DNA of 64,000 bases, from assembly GCF_000443165.1 (NCBI RefSeq), contig NZ_ATJV01000046.1, forward strand, positions 1 through 64,000, given 5' to 3'. Under the pieces are notes generated by a model. That model worked only from the letters and a program-made list of their open reading frames with translations, did not search any database and was not told where the DNA came from. This document shows positions 58,412-64,000 of this stretch, one piece after another (the stretch's first letter is position 1; each line of letters opens with the position of its first letter). Source of the stretch: Thauera terpenica 58Eu (GTDB lineage: Bacteria; Pseudomonadota; Gammaproteobacteria; Burkholderiales; Rhodocyclaceae). The position numbers and the translations under genes are program-made.

Positions 58412-59377
58412 ATGAGCATTTCACGCCATCAGGCCGTCGGCGCCTATCAGCGCTGGGAGCCCGACAACTTTGACGATGAGCACGGCGGCGACGACGAAGG
58501 CAGCAGGCGTGGCCTGCGCAAGCCGAACGCGCCACCGCCCCCTGCCCCGCCCAGCGCCGCGCCAGGCTTGCAGGATGCAGCCGACGCGCGTGCCGAGGGC
58601 TCAGCGCACGCCTCGGCACGCGCACCATCGCTGGCAGAGGATGCGGCGTCGCCCGCCACCGCCGATGATGATGACCATGCCTTCGATGGCGCGCTGCCCG
58701 CCGACTTCAAGCTGCCCACCGCTGCAGACATCGAGCGCATGCACGAGGACATCCGTGCGGCAGCCATGGAAGAAGGTCGCCAGGAAGGCCGGGCCGAGGG
58801 CCACGCCGCAGGCCGTCAGCAGGGTTATGCCGAAGGCAAGGCGCAGGCCGAAGCCGAAGCTACCCGCCTGGCTGGGCTGGCCGAACAGCTCGAACAGTCG
58901 CTGACCGGCATCGACCATGAGGTGGCCGAGGAGCTGATGGCACTGGCCATCGAGCTGGCGCGGCAGATGGTGCGCGAGACCCTGGCACAGCACCCGGAGT
59001 CCATCCTCGACACCGTTCGCCTGGCCTTGCAGCAACTGCCACAAGGCCATGCCCACATTCACCTTCACCCCGACGACCTCGCGCTGGTGCGCAAGCACTC
59101 AGGCGAGCAGCTGTCGCACAGCGGTCACCGCCTGCAGGAAGACGTAAACCTGGTGCGCGGCGACTGTCGCGTCGACGCCGGCGGCGCCCAGGTCGATGCC
59201 ACGCTGGAGACGCGCTGGCGGCGGGTGCTGGAGTCGCTGGGCCGCGAACACGCCCGCTTCACGGTGAGCGATGAGCCGGCGCAGGCCGAGGGGGATGACC
59301 CTGGGGACGACGCTGGAGACGAGTTCGGCAACGAGCTTGTGGACGAAGCCGGGGACGCGGACGAGGAGCGCGCATGA
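58412..59377 (+). CDS. fliH: Flagellar assembly protein FliH
   Basis: This 321-residue protein has an N-terminal [10 protein letters not shown] motif, a low-complexity acidic/Ala region, and the glycine-repeat helix [28 protein letters not shown] (about 115-150) characteristic of FliH. A C-terminal domain with [34 protein letters not shown] follows. It regulates the FliI ATPase. It is longer than the E. coli protein because of the low-complexity N-terminal insert and acidic tail. It overlaps fliI by four bases. Confidence 0.92.
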   Translation: MSISRHQAVGAYQRWEPDNFDDEHGGDDEGSRRGLRKPNAPPPPAPPSAAPGLQDAADARAEGSAHASARAPSLAEDAASPATADDDDHAFDGALPADFKLPTAADIERMHEDIRAAAMEEGRQEGRAEGHAAGRQQGYAEGKAQAEAEATRLAGLAEQLEQSLTGIDHEVAEELMALAIELARQMVRETLAQHPESILDTVRLALQQLPQGHAHIHLHPDDLALVRKHSGEQLSHSGHRLQEDVNLVRGDCRVDAGGAQVDATLETRWRRVLESLGREHARFTVSDEPAQAEGDDPGDDAGDEFGNELVDEAGDADEERA

Positions 59378-60777
59378 CGCAGCAGGGCGAACTGTGGCGC
59401 AGCTTTCTCGCCGATGGCAAGCGCCTGGCCGAGAGCGCCAGTCCGTTCGAAGTCTCCGGGCGGCTCACGCGCATCAACGGCCTGGTGATGGAAGCATCAG
59501 GCCTGAAGCTGCCGCTGGGCTCGGGCTGCCGCGTGCTGGTGCCGGGCGGCGGCGCGGTGGAGGCCGAGGTGGTCGGCTTCAATGGCGAAAAGATCTACAT
59601 GATGCCCACCGACGACGTGTTCGGGCTGGCACCCGGCGCACAGGTACTGCCGATGGACGTGGGCGTGCCGCGCCTGGTGCCGGGCAAACGCATCGGCCCG
59701 CGACGCCGGGCAGCCGACCGCGCCAAGCACCTGCCGGTGGGTGACGGGCTGCTGGGGCGCGTGATCGACGGCGCCGGCCGCCCGCTCGACAGCGCCGGCC
59801 CCTTGCACACCCAGGAAACGCGCTCACTGCAAGGGCGCGCGATCAACCCGCTGGCGCGCGCGCCGATCACCCAGCCGCTCGATGTCGGCATCCGCGCCAT
59901 CAATGCCTTGCTCACCGTTGGCCGCGGCCAGCGCCTGGGCCTGTTTGCCGGCTCGGGCGTGGGCAAGTCGGTGCTCATCGGCATGATGGCGCGCTATACC
60001 GAGGCCGACGTCATCGTCGTTGGCCTGATCGGTGAGCGTGGCCGCGAGGTCAAGGAGTTCATCGACCAGAGCCTGGGGCCGGAAGGCCTGGCGCGCTCGG
60101 TGGTGGTCGCTGCCCCGGCCGACAGCAGCCCGCTCATGCGCATGCAGGGCGCGACCTACGCCACCACCATCGCCGAGTACTTTCGTGACCAGGGCAAGCA
60201 GGTGTTGCTGATCATGGACTCGCTCACGCGCTATGCCATGGCGCAGCGCGAGATCGCGCTGGCGATCGGCGAGCCGCCGGTGACACGCGGCTACCCCCCC
60301 AGCGTGTTCGCGCGCCTGCCGGCGCTGGTCGAGCGTGCCGGCAACGGCCCCGAGGGCGGGGGCTCGATCACCGCCTTCTACACCGTGCTGGCCGAGGGCG
60401 ACGACCAGCAGGACCCCATTGCCGACGCGGCGCGGGCGATCCTTGACGGCCACTTCGTGTTGTCGCGCAGTCTGGCCGATCAGGGCCATTACCCCGCGAT
60501 CGACATCGAACAGTCGATCTCGCGGGCGATGCACAACCTGGTGGGCGATGACCACTTCGGCGTCGTGCGCCAGTTCAAGCAGTTCTTCTCACGCTACCAG
60601 CGCTCGCGCGACCTGATCGCGGTCGGTGCCTATCAGCCCGGCGGCGACCCGGTGCTGGACACCGCAGTCAGGCTCTACCCCCGCCTCGAGAGCTTCCTGC
60701 AACAAGGCATCAACGAGCGCGAGCCCTATGAGGGCGCCCTGCAAAAACTCGCCCAGGTATTCTCCGCCGCAACGTGA
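59374..60777 (+). CDS. fliI: Flagellar export ATPase FliI
   Basis: This 467-residue ATPase has Walker [16 protein letters not shown] (about 190-204), Walker [16 protein letters not shown] (about 275-290) and the F1-beta-like body [19 protein letters not shown] and [15 protein letters not shown]. It energises export through the flagellar type III channel. It overlaps fliH and is followed by fliJ after 100 bases. Confidence 0.96.
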   Translation: MTQQGELWRSFLADGKRLAESASPFEVSGRLTRINGLVMEASGLKLPLGSGCRVLVPGGGAVEAEVVGFNGEKIYMMPTDDVFGLAPGAQVLPMDVGVPRLVPGKRIGPRRRAADRAKHLPVGDGLLGRVIDGAGRPLDSAGPLHTQETRSLQGRAINPLARAPITQPLDVGIRAINALLTVGRGQRLGLFAGSGVGKSVLIGMMARYTEADVIVVGLIGERGREVKEFIDQSLGPEGLARSVVVAAPADSSPLMRMQGATYATTIAEYFRDQGKQVLLIMDSLTRYAMAQREIALAIGEPPVTRGYPPSVFARLPALVERAGNGPEGGGSITAFYTVLAEGDDQQDPIADAARAILDGHFVLSRSLADQGHYPAIDIEQSISRAMHNLVGDDHFGVVRQFKQFFSRYQRSRDLIAVGAYQPGGDPVLDTAVRLYPRLESFLQQGINEREPYEGALQKLAQVFSAAT

Positions 60778-60878
60778 CAGGCTGCGCTCTGCCATGACAG
60801 ATGCGCTGCCACAGCCTGAGCCGAGCGGCTAAGATGAACACGATCAGGCGCCATGCCGAACAACGACACTACCCGCCC

Positions 60879-61334
60879 ATGACTGCTCGCTTTCATCTCC
60901 AGCCGCTTCTCGATCTCGCCCAGACCCGCACCGACGACGCTGCCCGCCGCCTGGGTGAGCTCGTCGCGGCCGAGCGCGATGTGGAGCAGAAGCTGCAGAT
61001 GCTCGAAGACTATCGACACGAATACAACGAACGCTTCGTGCAGGCCGCGCGCGACGGTCTGAGCCCCGACGCCTGGCGCAACTACAGCGCCTTCATTGGC
61101 CGCCTTGATGACGCCATCGCCGCCCAGCGCAAGGTCGTCGAACAGTCCCGCCATCAGACCTCGCAGGGTCAGCAAGGCTGGCTGCAGCAGCGCAACAAGC
61201 TCAAGGCCTTCGATACCCTGGCGCAACGCCACCAGGCCGGGATTGCAAGGACCGAAGCGCGCCAGGAACAGAAGATGACCGACGAACATGCTGCCCGCCG
61301 TGGCTTGAACGACAACGATCAACACGACGAGTGA
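60879..61334 (+). CDS. fliJ: Flagellar FliJ protein
   Basis: This 151-residue coiled-coil protein begins TARFHLQPLLDLAQTRTDDAARRLGELVAAERDVEQKLQML and is helical throughout, as FliJ is. It is an export chaperone-like stalk of FliI. The ATG at 60879 is chosen since it starts the family homology; the in-frame codon at 60801 adds a non-homologous basic stretch. Confidence 0.9.
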   Translation: MTARFHLQPLLDLAQTRTDDAARRLGELVAAERDVEQKLQMLEDYRHEYNERFVQAARDGLSPDAWRNYSAFIGRLDDAIAAQRKVVEQSRHQTSQGQQGWLQQRNKLKAFDTLAQRHQAGIARTEARQEQKMTDEHAARRGLNDNDQHDE

Positions 61335-61434
61335 TGCAGTTCGGGTATTTCACCGCGCAAGCAGAGTGGGCATTGATGGCTGGCATGGCTTCTGCTTTAA
61401 GAAGTTCATCGCACCGCCCAACAGGCTCGCCAAC

Positions 61435-62733
61435 ATGAACTCCAACGTCTCTCCGGTCAGTTTCGCGCACGATTTCCAGCGCCACAACAAACTGAACCCC
61501 TCCGCGCGGCTGGGTATCGATGTGCTTGCCGGCATCGGCGCCCCAGGCACGAGCTCATCCTCATTCTCGAGCAGCTTGCAGCAGCAACTGCGCCCGGAGC
61601 CCCAGCCCCAAGCCCAAGCGCCCTCCGCGCCCGTGCGTCAGACCGAGCCGGCAGTCGATCGCCCACCGTCGCCCGGCGAACAGGCCGCTACAGCCCAAGC
61701 TGAAAAGCCTCGCGCGTCCGACGACACAGGCGGCACGGTGCAGCCGCAGTCCTCATCGAGCACAAACGACGCCCAGCCCGCCCAGCCGCCCGGTTCCCCG
61801 GCAGACGCGAACGCCAAGGACGGACAAGGCGCTGAAGTCAGGGATGCCGAGTCGTCAGTGGCACGGCCGGGCAAAAAGGCCGAGGCGGCTGATTCCAATT
61901 TGGTCTCGACAGACTTGCCGGCACTGATTGCCGCACTATTGCCGGGACTGCAGGCCGCAAATGCGGCAAAACCTGCCGCAGACAGCGGGCACGCCGATGT
62001 CCTGGCAGGTGACAGCAGGAAAAAATCCCTGCAGAATTCCGGCCTCCTGCCGACCTTGCTGGCTGATGGGCGCAAAGGCTCGCAAGCCGGGGGACGGCAG
62101 GCTGGAGCGGGTTTTGCCGCTGTGCTGGCTGGTAACGTGATGCCTGGCTCAAGCGCCAACCTCGCTGCCGGCACCCTACTGTCCGAAGGCAAGGCGCTTG
62201 CCGCCGCGCAAGCGGGCGACGCGGACGGCTTGCACACACTGACGAACCTTGGCCTGCCCCATGTCGGCCAGCGTGGTGCCGGTGTTGGCCAAGGCGGCTT
62301 GCAGCTCCCGGTGGCGACTCCGGCGGGGCGTGAAGCCTGGGCGGAAGACGTCGGCAATCAGGTGCGCTGGATGCTGGGGCGCGCGGAGAGCAAGGCCGAG
62401 CTGGTCCTGACCCCACCCAACATGGGCAAACTCGAGGTCTCCATCACCCTCAATGGCGACCAGACCACTGCGCAGTTCGTGGCCTCCTCGCAGGCAGCAC
62501 GGGACGCGCTGGAGCAAGCCCTGCCCCGCCTGCGCGAGATCCTGCAGCAAGCCGGCATCAGCCTGGGGCAGACAAATGTCAGCACCTCTGGCGAACAGGG
62601 CGCAGGCAGTGAGGGCAGCAGGCACGGTGCACGCAGTGGCCGGGGCACTGAGACAAGCGCAGACACGAGTGAGGGCGCAAGCCGCAGCACGTGGCTGCGA
62701 CAACATGACGGGATGGTCGACACCTTCGCCTGA
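61435..62733 (+). CDS. fliK: Flagellar hook-length control protein FliK
   Basis: This 432-residue protein has a long Ala/Pro/Gln-rich N-terminal part and the conserved FliK C-terminal domain (about 300-390): EDVGNQVRWMLGRAESKAELVLTPPNMGKLEVSITLNGDQTTAQFVASSQAARDALEQALPRLREIL. It measures the hook and switches export specificity. It is oriented with the operon, 100 bases after fliJ. Confidence 0.92.
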   Translation: MNSNVSPVSFAHDFQRHNKLNPSARLGIDVLAGIGAPGTSSSSFSSSLQQQLRPEPQPQAQAPSAPVRQTEPAVDRPPSPGEQAATAQAEKPRASDDTGGTVQPQSSSSTNDAQPAQPPGSPADANAKDGQGAEVRDAESSVARPGKKAEAADSNLVSTDLPALIAALLPGLQAANAAKPAADSGHADVLAGDSRKKSLQNSGLLPTLLADGRKGSQAGGRQAGAGFAAVLAGNVMPGSSANLAAGTLLSEGKALAAAQAGDADGLHTLTNLGLPHVGQRGAGVGQGGLQLPVATPAGREAWAEDVGNQVRWMLGRAESKAELVLTPPNMGKLEVSITLNGDQTTAQFVASSQAARDALEQALPRLREILQQAGISLGQTNVSTSGEQGAGSEGSRHGARSGRGTETSADTSEGASRSTWLRQHDGMVDTFA

Positions 62734-62773
62734 AGTCATTGAATTGGGGCCACTCTGGCCCACTGTTCGGTGC

Positions 62774-62801
62774 TTGGAGGTGTGCGGCCACCCGGGATAA
62801 T
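62774..62801 (+). promoter_or_regulatory. Possible sigma-70-type promoter before fliL
   Basis: TTGGAG (62774-62779) and GATAAT (62796-62801) are 16 bases apart, 25 bases before the fliL start, in the 93-base gap after fliK. Agreement with consensus is moderate (3/6 and 5/6), so it is only a candidate for an internal promoter. Confidence 0.3.
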
Positions 62802-62826
62802 CCAACCCAGGAATCAGGAGAGTCGC

Positions 62827-63402
62827 ATGGCCAAAGCGCCACCCAAGCCCGAAGCAAGCGAAGACGGCGCGGCACCGAAGAAAAAAGGCAAGCTGATGAT
62901 GATCATCGTCATCGTGCTGCTCGTGGTGCTGATCATCGTCGCCGGCATCGGTGCGCTGTTGTTGCTGAAGAAGGACAAGGGTCATGACGAGGCCGCGGCT
63001 GCCGATGGCGCCGTCGCCGCAGCAGCCGCACCACCAGCGGTCGTCGTCGACCTGTCCAAGCCCCCCACTTTCGTGCCGCTGGACCCGTTTACGGTGAACC
63101 TGAGGGGCGACGAGGGCGACCACTATCTGCAGGTCGCGGTGGTGTTGCGGGTCAGCGACGCGAAGATTGGCGAGGGCTTGAAGGGCTTCATGCCCGAGAT
63201 CCGCCATCGCATCAATCTCATGCTGTCGAGCAAACTGCCTTCCGAACTGTCGACCTCGGAGGGGCGTGAGATCCTCGCCGCCACCATTGTCGATGAGACC
63301 AATGCGGCGCTGGGCTTCCCGGTACAGGTCGACCCCAGGGGACGCACGACCTCGACCGGCCCGGTCCAGGCCGCCCTGTTCAACTCCTTCATCGTTCAGT
63401 AG
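62827..63402 (+). CDS. fliL: Flagellar basal body-associated protein FliL
   Basis: This 191-residue protein has a basic N-terminus, one membrane helix (about 22-45, KLMMIIVIVLLVVLIIVAGIGALLLL), a low-complexity linker and the FliL periplasmic domain (FVPLDPFTVNLRGDEGDHYLQVAVVLRV to the C-terminal ALFNSFIVQ). It supports stator function. AGGAGAGTCGC precedes the ATG. The fliM gene follows after nine bases. Confidence 0.93.
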   Translation: MAKAPPKPEASEDGAAPKKKGKLMMIIVIVLLVVLIIVAGIGALLLLKKDKGHDEAAAADGAVAAAAAPPAVVVDLSKPPTFVPLDPFTVNLRGDEGDHYLQVAVVLRVSDAKIGEGLKGFMPEIRHRINLMLSSKLPSELSTSEGREILAATIVDETNAALGFPVQVDPRGRTTSTGPVQAALFNSFIVQ

Positions 63403-63411
63403 CAGGCCGCC

Positions 63412-64000
63412 ATGTCTTCGGACTTTCTCTCCCAGGAAGAAGTGGACGCCCTGCTCAGGGGCGTGAGCGGAGAGTCCGACGAACCCGCGGCGGCGGAAGT
63501 GTCGACCGAAGGGGTGCGCCCCTACAACCTGGCCACTCAGGAGCGCATCGTGCGTGGGCGCATGCCCACCATGGAGCTCATCAACGAGCGCTTTGCGCGT
63601 TATTTCCGCATCGGCCTGTTCAATTACATGCACCGCAACGCCGAGGTCTCGGTGGGGCCGATCAAGGTGCAGAAGTACGCCGAGTTCGTGCGCAACCTGG
63701 TGGTGCCGACCAACCTCAACCTGATCACCGCGAAACCGATGCGCGGCACTGGCCTGGTGGTGTTCGAGCCCAACCTGGTCTTTCTCGTGGTCGACAACAT
63801 GTTCGGTGGCGATGGCCGCTTTCACACCCGGGTTGAAGGTCGCGACTTCACCCCGACCGAGCAGCGCATCATCCAGAACCTGCTCGATGTGGTGTTCACC
63901 GAATACAGCAAGGCCTGGGCGCCGGTGTTCAAGCTTGACTTCAACTACCTCCGCTCCGAGATGAATTCGCAGTTCGCCAACATCGCGACCCCTTCCGAAA
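63412..64000 (+). CDS. fliM: Flagellar motor switch protein FliM, 5' part (runs off window)
   Basis: The frame from ATG 63412 stays open to the end of the window (196 codons seen). The start SDFLSQEEVDALLRGV is the CheY-P-binding EIDALL-type peptide, and the rest is the FliM middle domain: RPYNLATQERIVRGRMPTMELINERFARYFRIGLFNYM, LVVFEPNLVFLVVDNMFGGDGRF and FTPTEQRIIQNLL. It is the switch protein that couples CheY-P to rotor direction. The C-terminal half lies outside. Confidence 0.95.
   Translation, partial: MSSDFLSQEEVDALLRGVSGESDEPAAAEVSTEGVRPYNLATQERIVRGRMPTMELINERFARYFRIGLFNYMHRNAEVSVGPIKVQKYAEFVRNLVVPTNLNLITAKPMRGTGLVVFEPNLVFLVVDNMFGGDGRFHTRVEGRDFTPTEQRIIQNLLDVVFTEYSKAWAPVFKLDFNYLRSEMNSQFANIATPSE

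Noticed and set aside
1-64000. CRISPR arrays, IS elements, rRNA and tRNA genes
   Set aside because: No regularly spaced repeats, transposase genes with terminal repeats, or tRNA/rRNA sequences were seen. A divergent tRNA outside the inspected gaps cannot be fully excluded by eye.

Overview
The window is GC-rich and coding-dense. It covers two things: about 52.3 kb of an integrative and conjugative element (ICE), entered in the middle of its left part, and then host chromosome carrying a flagellar export/motor cluster. All family names come from reading the sequence and from memory; no database was searched. The ICE gene set (STY4528-type replication protein, TIGR03761, DUF3158, SSB, TopB, STY4534, TraD, VirB4-like ATPase, TraU-like protein, MobH relaxase) is that of the SPI-7/PAPI-1/ICEclc/PFGI-1 superfamily with a GI-type (MPF-G) secretion apparatus. 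The flagellar block (fliE, a FlrB/FlrC-type two-component pair, then fliFGHIJKLM) suggests a betaproteobacterium, perhaps Rhodocyclaceae (Thauera/Azoarcus-like). That host assignment is an inference.

Layout. 1-4.8 kb: DNA-processing genes (replication protein tail, TIGR03761, DUF3158, ssb, topB), with three copies of a dyad built on ATCCCC-T-GGGGAT around them. 4.8-12.2 kb: accessory genes (hypotheticals, DUF3085, H-NS, STY4534, DUF3275, DUF932), with strong hairpins in many leaders. 12.3-17.8 kb: a complete CBASS anti-phage locus, with a divergent CapW-type WYL regulator facing a five-gene operon of Pch2/TRIP13 ATPase, two HORMA-type proteins, CD-NTase and a nuclease-SAVED effector. 18-23.4 kb: an adenine-methylase-like protein, an SNF2-type helicase and an IHF-beta homologue. 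23.7-45.7 kb: the conjugation genes. They are interrupted at 29.7-31.1 kb by an opposing gene of unknown function, and include a RadC-like gene. 45.9-47.6 kb: an AbiEi/AbiEii toxin-antitoxin pair. 47.8-52.3 kb: MobH relaxase, small regulators and the P4-type integrase. 52.4-64 kb: flagellar genes.

How it works together. The integrase, the relaxase with TraD and the mating-pair genes move the element. The replication protein, SSB and TopB process or maintain its DNA. H-NS and IHF-beta homologues, CBASS and AbiE would silence, stabilise or protect the element and its host. Four intergenic copies of a structured RNA show paired compensatory changes in their stems. One lies directly upstream of radC, and all match what I recall of the radC RNA motif. 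They sit in the leaders of four separate transcription units and suggest shared post-transcriptional control. On the host side, a near-consensus sigma-54 promoter precedes fliE next to a sigma-54 activator gene, which fits class-III-type flagellar control.
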